The translations under genes and the position numbers were made by a program. Shown here one piece after another: positions 35,812 to 50,487 of a stretch of 64,000 nucleotides of DNA (within the stretch, counting starts at the first letter, position 1; each line of letters opens with the position of its first letter). Origin of the DNA: Scatophagus argus (lineage: Eukaryota; Chordata; Actinopteri; Scatophagidae); NCBI RefSeq assembly GCF_020382885.2, contig NC_058504.1, positions 15,573,019 to 15,637,018 on the forward strand, read 5' to 3'. Below the pieces are notes generated by a model. That model did no database searches. It was not told the DNA's origin and saw only the letters and a list, made by a program, of their open reading frames with translations.

Positions 35812-38800
35812 GGAGGTTTATGTTTCTGTGAGGGGTCTTAAATTGCTATAAGGGGATCGTAGGTTGTTTGAAAGCATTCATACATGCTGAACTGACTCAC
35901 CTCTTTCAGATAGCACAGGTTTGACTCATTCCAACATAAAAGGGAGTGGCAATTCTAGGACATGCAGAGAAGATGCAGTTGTACAGTAACATGTTAAGAC
36001 TGATGGTGGTGATTCAGTGATCACATTTCTAATGAATTTTGTTCTCTTCAAGGTGTCCCATAGCTTATTTCTTCTGCTTTTGAAAAATTTCATTGGATGT
36101 CACATTAGTCTGTAGCATCATTAATATGCAGTACACCATTTGTGGTCTGTGTTGTTTAGTATTGGTTTGTTTGTTTGTTTGTTTTTTTAATTGATTTGGT
36201 TATGATGGTATGAATCTTTCCACTATTCACTATTATCACTGAAAATCCCAACAAAAAGTACTGTTTGCTCAGGTTTTCTATGCAATATGTTGTTTTTTTC
36301 CTTTTCTCAATGAGTGATTAATTTGAATAAACTGGAAGAAAAAAAAAACTCAAAGAAAAAAACCATGTATAAAATTGTCCAAACTTTGGGAACAGAAACC
36401 AGGGTACAACTCGCCTGACCTCGTTTTAGGCAACCAGCTAAGGCAAATTGTTGAATTTAACTGCTTTAGGTCACCATCTAGCATAGTTCACTTGCATAGA
36501 CTCGAAGTGAAAAGCTGTGCAATACCTGACAGAGCATCGGACTCTGGAAATGCTGTACGTAATTCCAGGATGCGCCTCAAAAGAAACAGCATTGGTCTCA
36601 GGAGTTCCCTCATTTGTACTCTCTTGTTATTGTGACAGCCAGCAAGCACATAATTATAATCACATTGTTTTGTTTGTCCCTGTTTATGTTTGTGTCATTT
36701 GTTTTCTGTGAAGCACTTGGTGACAACCATATTTGTAAATCTGCTCGAAATAAATCTGTCTTAAATTTGCAAAGTTAGCAGTGCATTTGTAATCTCAAGT
36801 CTTTATCAGAGAAGAGGGGGAGGCCTTTCGCTGGGACACATGTTGCAGCTGTTATTTCATATTCGTGAGACAAATAAATCAAGATCAGCCAAGAATTAAG
36901 GAGGAATGATAATGCTGGTCATGCTCAGCGTGTATGTGCAGTAGCTCTGACGCACAGACACATATCTACACACAAACAGGTCAGCCTGTTAAAACCCAAC
37001 ATGCTCGAGCGAGAATAAACATGTCATGTGTAAAGTCTCTGCTGTCTGCATACCCTGCACATGCACAGCTCACACTCACTGGAGCCAGGAAAGCACAGCA
37101 CACAGGCACCCCTCGTATGGAAACCTTGAAATTAATGACATAGCCTGTTCATGACAAGGAAGATGTCTCATGCCTTTGGACTGGTTCGTGTTCATGACTT
37201 TATGTCAGTGCTGGATGTGTCAAAGGATGAACAAATAGACTTCTTACTTAAATGTATTAAAAACAAGAGTACAATGTCTGAAACTGTGTTGAGATATGAC
37301 CGAGTGTAGTCTGGGCATATACTATCCTTTCCTTTTGTGTGTTGTTGTGCCAGAAACAATATGTTTCAGACCACAAGAAGTGTTATACGTTATGTTTAAT
37401 TTCATAAATCATTCCGTGAATCTACTTTTATGAGTGAAAATAAAATATGACCTTTTCTAAAATATACTTTAAGACATACATCATCTTAAAATATAATAAA
37501 GCAATCATCTGTGAGAAAAAGGGTTATTTGTGTTGCTGGCATGTTGACAGAGGAACAGATATGACTTATGAGTATAGATGAACATCCAGAACTTTGAAAT
37601 GAAATTCTTTTAGTGTAAAGCCAACATTTCAAAGTGTAGCTGAGAGAGTCAGAGAGTCAAGCCATCATAGAAGACATGCAGTGAGCACATTTTTGGAGCT
37701 TTACAGCATGTCTCAATAAATTTTTTAGCTACAAAAGTGAAATCTGTTTTATGAGCATAGCTCATTAGACTAACATACCATACAGAACATCATAATATAA
37801 CTTTTTGTAGTTTGCCTAAATCACAAAACTGTGTTTTGTTAAGAAGGTGCCATAACTTTGATCAGTGATGGATTTTGTACGTTGTAGCTCAACAAATGAA
37901 ATTAATAACAACAGGAGAATTTTTATGTCAGTGCAGTTCATCTGAGGGAAGGTAGAAAAAATACTCAGGTGGGGAGAGGGACTGAACCTTATGTTTCACC
38001 TAAAAAAAACAAAACAAAACAAGACCCTCACCTGTGATACTAATATTTACAGTTAAATAATGTAACACATAACATATTTTGGGAAAATTTATTTCACAAT
38101 TTGTAACTAAATGTACACACACAAAAAATCAGGTAGCGTACCCTAATGCAAATCTCAATATATTAATGAAATAATAATTTTCACATAGATATAAAACAAA
38201 AATGATTTTTACTGAATATTCCAGATATTATTTTTGAACCAAGAACTGTCACGGTCTTCTTATATTTTATTGTTAAGTTGGGAGGCGCTGTAGGATAGTG
38301 ACAAATTATGTGCTCTCTGGACAGATAATGTTAAATCAAACAAAAAGAAAATCCAGAACTACCCTCGCCTGTGGAAAAAGTAAATGAATGAATTAAACAC
38401 ACATCCACTCAAACACACACACTTAATGCTCCCCCTTTTCTGAATCCACATCCATTTTTTTGTACCTTCCCTAAAAACTCGAGAAGGTGAAATTGCTACA
38501 GGGGTTTTGATGTCATTCAGTCATTGTGCAGTTGCTGCTAACGTAGCTCACCTTTGGAGATGACTATATATTTTTGAATTCTTAAATACAAAGGAAAGCT
38601 ATGAACAAATGTATTTTTATACCTGTTTTTAACATTAAAAAATATAACTATATTTTGCATGTTTGGGATTAATGAGCAATGCATAAGATCATATGTGTTG
38701 CCAGTGTTGCTGTTTGAAGCCAGTAATTATCTTCTCAGAAGCACCTGAGCAGTGGGAACAGCACAGATGAACACAATAAAGCAATGCCTCAGCCGTGTCC

Positions 38801-41603
38801 AATGGTGGATATAATTTTATGTGTCCAGATGAGTTATTGGATCACTTTATTCCATTCGTTCTCTGTAGTGTGTTCATGTTATTTTACACCAGCTGTAGCA
38901 AAGTACTCTACTGCCCTCTCGCTTCACTTCTACTTAAACACTGATGAAGCTGCTCATCTGAGGGTTGAATCTGCTTGGCATGCCATCTGCTGGGCAAATG
39001 AAATTCAAGTCCCAGAGACAACTTGTAATTTGTTGTGCTATTTCTGTGTTCCTGGTAAATAACTGAGTACATATAAATATATCTGTCCAATCTGTTAAAT
39101 TAGAACAAACGTATACAAAGACTCAGCATGTGGATTGCATTTTAGGACAGGCAGGATACAGAATAACATCATCAAGCAGTATTGTTGTAGTGTTTATTTA
39201 ATCCCTGACTCAATGACGTATTCTGTGCTCGCTGGCCTGTTTTTCATCACACTGACACTATGCACCCAACCTGCTAATGTGTGATAAATGACAAGGAGCC
39301 AGAAGCAAAGCCTGTCCTTGCACCAACCTTGTGTTGCCGCAAGGGTGAGCTTATGAAATATCAGCCAAAAGGAAAATGAGGCTTCTGATGTTTGCTGACT
39401 AAATCAGTCTGATTGCTTGCAGGCCTGTCACCTCATCATCGGCACCAGCCTTGTTAAACTCATTGCAGACTGTATAGCTCCCACACCAAACACTGCAGAA
39501 TACAATGTGGGAGCGGCACTGGGGTGTCGTGGAGGAGAGAGACTCACACGGCACAAACTAAAATGAACAGAAATCAGCTGCCGACATGGTTTCTGAGGCA
39601 GAAAATGTCATTATAGCTTGGTGCCTGTCAGTCCTTGTCTTGGCTTTGACTATTGGCTTCCATGTTATGCTTGGGAACAGGCTGACTGTTTGCTGCCACC
39701 ATGTGATAGCTGAAACAATCTGCAGACTTCAGTAAGGTATCTTGTGAACTGAGTTATGATCACATGATTGATTATTTTCACTGTAATGTCTGCCAGGCCA
39801 GGGAAAATTTGGGGTAATCAATTTAGAAAGTGATTTGTTTTTTTTGTTTTTTTTTCCTGTGGACATAATATGAAATATTAAGCACAAAATAAAATGCTTA
39901 TAAAATAAAATCAACTTTGTTTTGAACAAAAACGAATTAAGTAATCAATTTTAATAGTTTTCCCTTTGGGCTTTTGTTACTACATGTCAAGCTTTTCTAA
40001 TTTGTTCTGCAATATTTTTTTTATGGTGCACTGTTTACACTGTCACTGTTCACCTGCTTCACCCAAGTACCTATATATATACTTTTAATTGTATTTTTAA
40101 GCATACTTTTGTTGCATGCATACAACGACAAATAAAGTGTTAACATCTAACTACTGGGGCACTAGAATTTCTTTCAAAGACTGTACTCATTTACAGTTTG
40201 TTTTCAATTGAAGCTCTGATTTTGACGTAGCATAAATAAAACGAAGATGACATTCCTCAGAAACAAAGTCAGCAAATGCATGCACACACGCACACCCATC
40301 TCGGCGCACATGTTTTGGTTTGGTGTGGCTCACAGATGGTCGGGGAAGTCATGGTCTCTTGTGTGATGCAGCTTGTTTATCACGCACACTGACCTCATTT
40401 TAAAAAAAAAAGTTCATCTTAGATTTCATCATAGCATCTTCTCAAAGACAAATGCTCTCATTTATTTAGCCACTGTTATATTTTATATGCTGGCAGGGTC
40501 AATTCACAGATTTTTAATGTCAAACTTTTACATTGTAAGACTGTCTATCATACTGGGATTACAAGTTTAAAGAAGGTAACATATAGGAAATTGACAAAAA
40601 AATCCATCTATTTTTGCATGTACTGATACAGAACAGTTTTCCTTATTGGGAATTTTAACAGTAACCATTTGTGCAAGGGTTTTCATGCACAATGTGCACA
40701 TGTTCTCGGGAATATCTTTTTTTTTTTTATTTGAGTAAAACAACAAAAGAAGAACAAAGCCTAAAATATGTGACACATCTGAAAAGTTACAATTTTTCAA
40801 GTTTATTTAAGCAAGTCAACATTCTCATCTGCTTCACACACTTCACATACATCTATCTATACCCTCAAATCACCAAACATCTTCAGTACAAAATACTCTT
40901 AAATACATATCTGATCTCTCACTGAACTACAGTTCACAAACATGTTAAAACATAAAGAAAAAAAACAGTTGTTTACAAGGACAAACAGACGAATCTGATC
41001 ATTTAAAGACATCATGAAGATTCTGATCCAAAACATAGCTTTAAGGTTAAGCACATTATGGCCTTATATTGAAGCCAAGGACCATCTATATATGTATGCA
41101 AATAAAAACTGAATTTTGATGACAGTATGATCAATTAAGTAGCACAAACTCTCACAGAAAAGATGTAGAGCATTTTGGAATTAAATTCTTCATATGTACA
41201 CGTACACACACACAAACAAAATCCGAGATGTTTTCCTACATGACAGACTCTTTACCACGAAGGGACTTACAGCATTTAGCCAAATGGCAGCTTATATCAA
41301 AGCCTCTTAAAAATCAGGGCTGCCCTCTGCGAACAAAAGAGAGCAAAAAGTCAAAAAGCGGCCCCGCTGAGGCTGGAGAAAAGACACACCCAATGGCCTC
41401 CACTGTCCCATGGCAGGGAACAAGAAAACTCATTCTTTCTTTAACCTCTGGTCAAAGCCAAAGCACAAACCAGATCTCCTAACAGTCTGGTTGGTGGATG
41501 GAGCTGTGTTTAAGTGCTGGAGTCCATGGTGGTGGTGGTGGGGTTGCATGCCCATGTCTGCCTGTCCTGTGCTGCAGTCTTACAAGCTGATAAAGGACAT
41601 GCC
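35812..41603. other. Connexin 3' UTR, intergenic gap, and vma21 3' UTR
   Basis: About 5.8 kb between convergent genes. AATAAA at 36326 and 36749 can end the connexin. On the minus strand a TTTATT (AATAAA) at 40802 could end vma21. A TTTG microsatellite lies at 36165-36188. No other gene is recognisable. Confidence 0.5.
36165..36188. repeat. (TTTG)n microsatellite
   Basis: Four to five TTTG units in the connexin 3' UTR. Confidence 0.85.
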
Positions 41604-42806
41604 TTAGTCATCTTTGCCCTTCCCTTTAGGTGTGCCTTCGTTCCAGGCCACATAAACAAACAAAGCCAACACAACATGCACAGCAAGCACTGCAACAATA
41701 GCTGCATAGAAGTAGCTGTCAGAGCTTGACATCTTCATCGAACCTGGGGAAAGGAGGTGGAGAACCATTCATGTTCATGGCAAACTGTTGCATCACAGTG
41801 TATGCAATTCAGAGGTGTCTAGATTATTTTTCAACTTAATCAGGATGGCAAACACTTTCAAAACTGGTTTTAATGCCCATTAGAACAAACTGTAAATCAC
41901 CTCTCTGCCTTACTGCTATTAATGGTCTATATTATCGGTTGATATCAGCTTACAGATGTATTGGTATTAATACAATTGACATTGTATGGCCAATATATTT
42001 TTAAAGTATTTTAACAGTATTTATGCCTCCATTAGAGAATAAACAATTAAAAAATAAAACAGCAATTGGGGGTATAGAGAGAGGTGGGGAATAGTTTGTG
42101 TTGTTGTTGTTAATGTTAAAACAACAAATATCAATCTTATCATAAGCCTACAAAATACAGCAAAGTTATAGTTTCTCTGCAAAGTTTAGGTCTGGAACAA
42201 ACAGACGTGAAAGCCAGTGTGTCTCTTATCTAAATTCGTGAAATAAAATAAACATTTGAGTGGCCTGTCACTGGTCTGCCAACACAAACAAAGTAGTGTT
42301 ACAAATCTTACCCTCAAAGATGTATGCCTTTGATGCAAAGTAAAGTCCAATGGGCAGCGTGACCATCAGGACAGTGAAGAACAGCAGTGTCTTGAGGGCT
42401 GAAACCAAGGAGCTTTCATTTCTGCAGAGCAATGCAAAACTTTATGAATCAGCATAGACGAAACAAGACAGCGACCTTATTGTTAAGTAGCGAAGAGGCT
42501 CTAACATGCCGACTACTGATGTGGGGATGTCCCATGGCAATGATTACTGTTATTTTCAGGATATATGCCACATCAAATAAAAGTCTTTTGTAAACTCTGG
42601 CACATGTTCAGCATCAAGCACCACGGGGGGACGGGGGATTTAAGGCCAGGCGTCACTCCACATACAGAGGAACTACTAAAACAAGGGAAGAAGCTAGCTA
42701 GCTAACGTTAGCTGTTCATTTAAAGCAAACGGTTGATTTCTCACCCTCTAAAATAAGGCGGCGGCCCAGCTACGGCGTCTGAAGAGGCTCTGACAGATCC
42801 GTCCAT
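41604..42806 (-). CDS. vma21: V-ATPase assembly factor VMA21
   Basis: Three exons on the minus strand: 42745-42806, 42312-42421 and 41604-41743, in phase, giving 103 aa (human 101). The product starts MDGSVRASSDAVAGPPPYFR. It has two membrane helices (LKTLLFFTVLMVTLPIGLYF and FYAAIVAVVAVHVVLALFVY) joined by SKAYIFEG, all close to human VMA21. VMA21 is an ER membrane chaperone that guides assembly of the V0 sector of the proton pump. The tail KGKGKDD is lysine-rich and differs from the human end, so the ER-retrieval signal may not be identical. The ATG is the first in a CpG-containing leader, with a CLEAR-like box about 125 bp upstream. Confidence 0.96.
41925..42010. repeat. Possible degenerate interspersed repeat in vma21 intron 2
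   Basis: TATCGGTTGATATCAGCTTA followed by GTATTGGTATTAATAC resembles the TATCGGC-type repeat scattered in fish genomes. Short and weak. Confidence 0.3.
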
Positions 42807-42928
42807 GGCTCAGGAGGTGAAATAAAGAGAGGAAATATGGCCTGTTAATGTAGCGTTTTCTCCGCCTGTGTTGCTGTTGTATCTTTGTCACTGCAGAAAT
42901 CCCTTCTTCCGCATAGGATCATGGGACG

Positions 42929-42938
42929 GTCACATGAC
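42929..42938 (-). promoter_or_regulatory. vma21: CLEAR-like E-box upstream of vma21
   Basis: GTCACATGAC differs by one base from the palindromic TFEB/TFE3 CLEAR box GTCACGTGAC, known at many lysosomal and V-ATPase genes. It lies 123-132 bp before the vma21 start codon. Confidence 0.45.
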
Positions 42939-45900
42939 GAGCTTTGAGTCCAGTTAGTCTCGCGAGGCCAAGGCTCAGGGTTCACGTATAAATAAAATGC
43001 CCGTATGTGTGAAATGAAATCAAATGAAATATGCGCTCTTGTGTAGATTTTTGTAAAATAACAGACAAATCATCAACATTCAAACAATGTGAATATGATC
43101 ATGTCAAATACAGATATAACATTCTTGTCATGCGAAATGAATTATGTCACCTTTTAAATAAATAAATAAATTCATGTCAAAAGATGTCAATTGAGCAAAG
43201 TCTGTTCAAGCCCAAGAGTCCAAAGGAGAGATATAATTTGGTAAAATAAGTGAAAATGTCTGTGTAGTTAAAGCAAGTGTGTGTTTTAAATCTATTTATT
43301 TTACTTGACATTGGGCTTACATTCATTCAACAGACTCTTTTGCCCAAAGGGACCTAATGGACAACTGAAGTTTCTCAGGAACGTACAGTTTCTTCTTCAT
43401 CTTGTGGAAGATAAAAAAGTTAAGGTTCTTAAGATTCTTGAGTGGTTATGGCTCACTGCTTTCCTTTGATCAATATACACTGTATTGTAAGGGGTAAAAA
43501 CAGCCACAAACACAATCCTGTCTTGTTTAAGAAAGTAGATTTCTCACTCGGTTTTGAGTCATGGGAGACGGTATACATTCTCTGTTCCGGTTGAAGTTTG
43601 AGTTAAGTTCATTTCCTGGTTTATGTTGTAGTTTTTCCTCCTCTTGTGTCTTGTTTAGCTTTTCATTTCCTGTCTTTGTTTTCCCTCCAACTTTGATTGT
43701 TTGCTCCACCCTGAGTGTTTTCTGTCAAGTCTCCTTTGTCTGTATATACCTATGCCCTCATTGTTTTGTTGTCAGTTTACCTGTGTCTTTGGATTATTCC
43801 TTGTTTGGACAATTTCCATCTGGACTGCAGCTGATTTTAGTTCACCTTCTTCAGTTCCTTTTTGAGTAAGTTTATTCATTAGTCTTTTTGTTCACTGTAC
43901 CCTTATGTCCTGTCTGCAGTTGTGTGACACAGTGTAACAATCTCTACCTCTAGATGTACAAGCAGTCTACCAGCAAACTGGCATCGCATGATATTTTACT
44001 TGTGATAGGTTTTCAGAAGTGCAAGGGTGTTTTTTTTCCCAAAGAGTTTGAAGCAAGAAAATGATTAGAATGGAGCTTTTACATGGAATCAAGATGTGCA
44101 CTTAGCCATCGTCCTTGAAAGCAAACGCATCATAACGAGCCTTTTTAAAAAGTTGAAACATATTTTTCCTCACATCAATTTTTTTTTCACAATTGGGATG
44201 CCTATAGAGTATTTACATAACTGTCCACTTTTTTCACCCCCATAACCAGGCTTTAAAAATGGAAGCAAAGAAAGGATGGCTTTAAACATGCAAAATCATT
44301 CAAGGATCATTTATTGCAGTTTCAAGTAAATTGCATTTTTGCTGAAAAAAACATGACCTGACAATGTCCTCAGCGGCTGCACTTGCACGATAAACATATA
44401 CAGCATGCGCCTGAACACCCTACATTCCTGAATAATGTAAAACTGTAGACTATTTCATGTTTAACTGCAGATGTAACAAACGGCCATTTAATCCATTTCA
44501 TCCTGAATATATACATTTAGTGTCGTGATTCTGGCTGACGTCTCCATGGCTGAGTGTCAAGGAGTAGCACTTTCTGCTCCAGTTGGCTTTTGTTCTCACC
44601 GGTTCCATGCTCAGCAGGTCCCCCCACCCCCACCCCATCCGCCAAAAAAAAACACATTTCATTTGAAAAGAAAAGACTCTCACAAGGGAGCAGCCAGAAG
44701 CACTTAAGACAGTTCAGTGACGTGTGTTCAAAATAATAATCATTTCCCTTTCTGTGGCAATTTTCACTCCTGTATAGTAACTCCAGCAAAAAGCCTAAGA
44801 TGTCACTAACTTTATAGAGGCAGAGGGTTATCCTACTGAATTTTCTCAAATATGCTGATGGTTGAACTGCCAAGAGCAATTGCAAAATTCATTCTCTGCT
44901 TTTTTTTTCTTTGCTCTGGTAGATGCTGAGAAGAGAAGCACTAACGTGAGGTTTCAGCACCGTGTCCCTAACATCCTCCTTCACTCACACACAGATCAGG
45001 TGTGTGTAACACACGTCTTTTCATTCATCAGAACCATATGCCAACATTGTGAGCACAGATGTTAATATCAATATCAGATTTTTCAGAAGCACAGCCCACG
45101 TTTTCAGAAGGTTTGCATTGAAATTAGATGTGATTGACAGCATGTGCATTTTTGAGAGTTTGATTATTAAATGTACCTCACTTAACTGTATTAAAAACAA
45201 GATTTTGATCATAATCATCAAGGAACGTTATACTGTATGATTATAATCCAACATCGTACAATTATAACCCTTTATTATAAATGTACAGAAAAATATCTCT
45301 GACTTATTAGGGCCAGAAAAGTATTAAATAAACAATGACCTCTTTTCATAAACAGGTCATCAGTAATTATTCCAGATCAAAATTACATCCTCCCAATACA
45401 CTGGAATATACACTGCACTTTATTTTCTCTGGAAACAGATGCAAACCTAAAAATTAATTAAAAGCTTTATTACAGTGAGCTTTGGGAATAGACTATAAAC
45501 CACAGAGGACAGAGCAGTAACTGGCCGCACATGTTCACCCCATCATGGTGGGATTATGGATTTTAATAAAACAACCACCTCTGAAACTGAAGCCCAACAA
45601 AAGTCGTGTTCTCAGCGGAATAGCAGTGTGTAGCTCTGGTCAAGAGGTCTTCTATTGCAAATTCAATATTAGATTCTCTTCCCTCATGGATCTTGACCTC
45701 TGACCTTCTGGAAGTATTTCCCATGGCTGTCTCTGTCTGGACTCCCACAGCTATGGCTCTCACATTCCATGCGTCACCAGTACTCCATGTCAAACATGAG
45801 GCCCACTACACTCCACACCTGTTGTTTTGACCAAGCGACAGTGTCCTTCACGTTGTGATGGGAAGCATTACTGTCAATGAAGTTTCCATTGGAAATGAGA

Positions 45901-46177
45901 GTAGGCTTGAACAAAACACTTTAAAAATAGATGCACGCTATTCATAGCATTGCCATTCACTGCTAATAATGAACAACTTTGTATTGCACTGGTGGAAATT
46001 AACCATGCATATTTATTGAAATACTGCATGTACAGTGTTAAGATGCTTGATTTGAGTATTGCCATTTATAGTAACATTTCAGAGAGGGTATTTCTGCATT
46101 TATTCCACTGCATTTATTCAACAACTAGAGTTACTACTTGCTTTTCAGATTCGACATTTTTAAAAAAAAATGCTTAT

Positions 46178-46440
46178 TCATTTTCTTGCCAGGACTGGAT
46201 ACGAGGAAACAGCTGGCCTGGCTCTGTGCAAAGGTAATAAAAATTTGCTTACTGACACCTCTAAAGCTCACCAATTAACACTTCATATCTCATTTATGAA
46301 GCATTATGTGAGACAAATTAGAAATACAGTAGAGAAACAACACGTGTTAGTGAGCTGTAGGCCAGGTGGACTGTGTTTGGACAGAGCTGAACTTACTGCT
46401 TCTCGTGAAACTCTCTGCAAGGAAGTGAATAAGCTAATTT
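46178..46440 (+). repeat. Interspersed repeat, TAGCTTAGC-type family
   Basis: GAAACAGCTGGCCTGGCTCT, GTGCAAAGGTAATAAAAATT and CACCTCTAAAGCTCACCAAT match a repeat I recognise from many percomorph genomes (family name not certain; probably a SINE or MITE). The tail after 46320 is diverged. Confidence 0.7.
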
Positions 46441-48439
46441 AGCAAAATGTTAGTCTTTTCCTGTAGATGTTGATGATGAGGTTTCCAGCAGACTTTGTTT
46501 CAAATATCATAGTTTAGCTGTTCCACCATAGAGAGTTTCCCCCTCTAAACTAAATAAATTAAATAACTTTTCAAGGCATACAAATGTAAAATCATCCAAT
46601 ATTCTCCGATCAAATTAAATGTTAGAGGAAAATCCAAATACTAATGCAAATATGTGTAGCAAAACTTTTTTCTACCTTTTCAGCCCTTTTTCCCACCTCC
46701 CAGATTGATCTCATAACACTTTGGAGGGGGCCTGACCCTGAGGTTGGGAACCAGTGGACTAAACAGCTGAACTGTATATAAAGTAATTAAATCTCGAGCA
46801 GCTACACCATGAAACTCTACTTATTGCACACATTGTTGGGTCAGTATTGAGCGTGATCCAGTGGGAACATATAGTCCAGTAGAAGTAATTAAATTTTTAC
46901 CTATTGATGTATAATCCCCTCTGCTGTATATGATTCGGTCAAGAAATGTGAAGCAAATCATCATCCCTGTTTCCTGTTCTCATTACCTTCCTCATACCCA
47001 CTACACCCAAAACCTCCTGGTATTATTGTGACCCACAGCCCACTGGGACATGCAGGAACACATTATATGCATGAGAAGACAGGCAGTTCTGAACCCAATG
47101 CACAAATCCATTAGGAGACTTGCTTTTGGGGCAACAGGCCCACCAGTCCCCAGTGCTGTAAAATGCAATGATGTGCAAGAGTTAGCTGTAAAAATTCCTC
47201 TGTGCAAAGAGGGGAGTCACGTCTGGCTTCATCCAGCAGCGGAGAAACCATCACGCAATGCCGTATAATGCCTCATTCCTCATCCATTTTTGTGTTAACC
47301 GCATTAGTGGCAGTGCTCTCCTGTTGTGGAAATAATTCTTATCTTCCACAAATCAGGATTTGTTTCTTTGTTTCTTTGTTTCCCATGCTCACATAAACCT
47401 GATGTGGAGAAAATGAGCAAATAAAAATGTGGCTGTGGTCGGAGAAATAAATATATTATGTCTTAAGACAAACTGAAGTTTACGGCCAGCTTCCCTTGTG
47501 CATGATCCTGTTTGAGCAAAGAATTTCTCAGTGCCACGTAGTGGAAGCTGCAACGAGTACTGTAGATCTCTTTGATATATTTACAAAAATAAATTAAAAA
47601 AAAGGAATACCTGCCTTTCCCCTAACACATAACATTAAATATGGTATAACTTATGATGTTAAATTAAGATGACATACCTCTGTATGACAATACATAGGAA
47701 TTTATGGCTGCAAAAACGCTTACCTACAAAAGTACAAAAAAGCTGAAAAAGAGCAGCCAAAACAAAAGAAAATGGGGCTGATGTTACAGAGAAACAAGGG
47801 AAAGACTATACTCACGTCTCAGAAAGAGGGTATTAAGTCACAGAGTGACACAACCACATACATATGTGGCAAAATAAATCACGAGTTATGATGTATCCTA
47901 TAGCGCAAGGTGTCATGGATAGATCGTGCTGACCTTGAACACATAGAGAAAAATGCCTCCACAAGCTACTGCCCTTCATATTAAATCACAGGCAGAATGA
48001 CAGACAGTGTGGGTGGAGAGACCAGTCATTTCAGCTATCCATCCTGTACTCTGGGTTGTGTTTTTGATTTATGTACTGAGCAATATGAGTTGTGTCAGTG
48101 TTTTCCATCCATATGTTTACAAATGCCAACCATTTTTTTAAACTATGATACTATCTATTTTGGAAATCCAGCATCAAGAACGATCCAACATTGGTACAAT
48201 TCAAAAGTCAATTTTCTATGGTAAACCAAACTTGGGATATACTATGAATAAAATATCAATTTGTATGTCAGAGTGGATATTTTCATACATTTGTTTTCTT
48301 GCTGTGGGACAGATAAGATTGATACAACTCATGTAACTTGGCTCTTTGACAACAGGAAGATAAAATGCTCAATGACAAAGAGAGTTCGGTGACTTGAGGT
48401 CAGGAAGCACCTTCTTTCATGTGCATGTAGAGCCCTCTC

Positions 48440-48632
48440 TGTCAACTTTGTCAAGTTTGTCAACAACTTCCCTGTTTCTGTTCATTTATTGCTAAGCTAA
48501 GCTAACCATCTCCTGGCTGTAGGTTCATATGGAGTGGACAGATACAGTATCTGATATGTGACTGTTCTTCACATGTTACTCTTGGCAAAGCAAAAAGGTA
48601 TTTCGCAATTTGTGAAACTATTCCTTTAAATT
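48440..48632 (-). repeat. Interspersed repeat, TAGCTTAGC-type family, reversed
   Basis: On the minus strand it reads GGAATAGTTTCACAAATTGC, then CTACAGCCAGGAGATGGTTA, GCTTAGCTTAGCAATAAATG and AACAGAAACAGGGAAG. This is the 5' half of the same family as at 46178 and 63585. Confidence 0.65.
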
Positions 48633-50487
48633 CCAAAGGAGAAGGAATGACTAAATTTGGTAAAACGAGCAGGAAAAGGTGAGAATGGAGGGTGCAAGGC
48701 AAGAGGAGGAAAAAGGAGGATGACCATAAGTCTGACTCTTTGTTGTGCTGAAGCCGACACTGTCACCCTCCCTCAAGCCCCTTAACCATTCATCTGTAGC
48801 TGACCTTGTGCTGGCATGTGGGCTGCTTCTTTCTTCCACATCAGAGACACTGTTTTGCAAGACTGCTAGCAGAATTAAACCGTTTTGTGCCATTTTGCCA
48901 CTCTGCGCTGTGATGGCACCTGGCTCTATGAAACAGCTTGAGTCTTCTGGCGCAGATCCATCATGGACTCTGATTCCTGCCCCTGCATCTATAAACATCC
49001 ACTGAGAGTTTAATTCAGTCAGCCATCAGTCAGCAATCCAAGCACAACAGAATCCAAAAATCAGAAAATGGATCTGAAAGTAAATGTAAAATATGTATAA
49101 ATCCTTTGAATTAGACATTGCGAATGTGTAATCTCTTTAATATTGCAGTAAGTGTGCATCATATCAAGAATGTGTCACGCTGACGTCTTGGAGCCTCCCT
49201 GTGAGGTGAACCGCTCATTGTTTGCTGGGTGGAAGTTTTGCTGGGAGCTTGTCAGTGCTCATCTCAGCTAGGGTGACATGTGCTCGGGCACACTTGCACT
49301 ATCACGAAATTACATTTCTGGCTCCTGATGCGTATCATGTCCCTCAGGCATTTAATAAACAACAACTAGCTTTGTTTATAATCTGTTTTTCTCCTTTTCA
49401 GATTTTATGCAATTTCTAAATCATTTACAGTCTGAATCGTTTAAGGATTTTTTAGTCCAATGAATTAATGCATAGCAGTTTTTTTTTCTCCACACATTTT
49501 CCTAGTAACACAGATATTAATGATTTGATATTTGTGGGGGTTTTTTTCTTTCTTCAATAAAAACTGGAGCACTATCTTCCCTGTGTATTTTGAGAGGGCA
49601 TCATTGCTCAAAAGACGAGCCTGAGGGGGAGAACCGCATCATGGTGAATTAACACAGCCTGCATTCCTAGCCAAAAGAGACTAAGATATTCATACACAGT
49701 GAGGGTGAAATGTGGGATACCAGCATGGCTTTTACTGAAGCTAAAATGTGTTTCCAGATTCCCACCTGCCCCTGTTTTAATATCATCTGTCTCTAAATTC
49801 AAAATATAGATTTAAGTTTTTTAAAAAAAGTGTTTCAGTTGATTGAATTAAAGGACAACATGAAACCTGAAAAGCTTTTCCTTCTGACTTCTACATCATA
49901 ATGCAGCACGTAAGAGCGCTGAGACACAACGGGAACAGAAAATACATTTATTGTCTTTTCACTGTATTCTTGACATAATAATCTGCCTGTGCCAAGGTAG
50001 TCAGTCACTCTCATGTGCACATACTGGGATGTGTCATGTAAAGTGGGGTCTCTCATATGAACAAAAGGCCATACAGCAGTACTGACTCACTATAAAACTG
50101 TAAGTTTTACATTTATTTTATTTAAAGATTCTTAACTATCAATGAAGACTACCCATCTTGGTCAAAATACTTTTTGGTGAAGATGAATGAGTTATCAGGG
50201 TCTTTTTTTTTTCCGTTCTTAACTTTTTAACAAATAGCGTGCCAAGAAGCTACCACATAGGAGCATGATGTAGAGGTAATGCATTTAATTTTTTTCCTCC
50301 AAGTACCAGAGAACAGTATCCGACATGGCTGAAAAGGAACATGACGACAGTAGTGTCCTTTCCAAACATGATCACATCTCTACGACTGGAAAATGATACA
50401 CATCTTATGAAAAGGCACAGGGTGGATCACACATCCAAAATGAGGCTCCAGAGAATCTTAATCTCAGTTTCCCTGTAAAACATTAGT

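Larger units (their letters stand above)
42939..50487. other. vma21-mtnr1c intergenic gap
   Basis: About 7.5 kb without a recognisable gene. It contains two copies of a percomorph interspersed repeat (46178-46440 and, reversed, 48440-48632). TTTATT at 50112 is a possible minus-strand poly(A) signal for mtnr1c. Open frames here are short and unsupported. Confidence 0.5.

Noticed and set aside
48651-49005. 115-codon minus-strand and 86-codon plus-strand frames
   Set aside because: They overlap each other on opposite strands, match no family and have no splice context.
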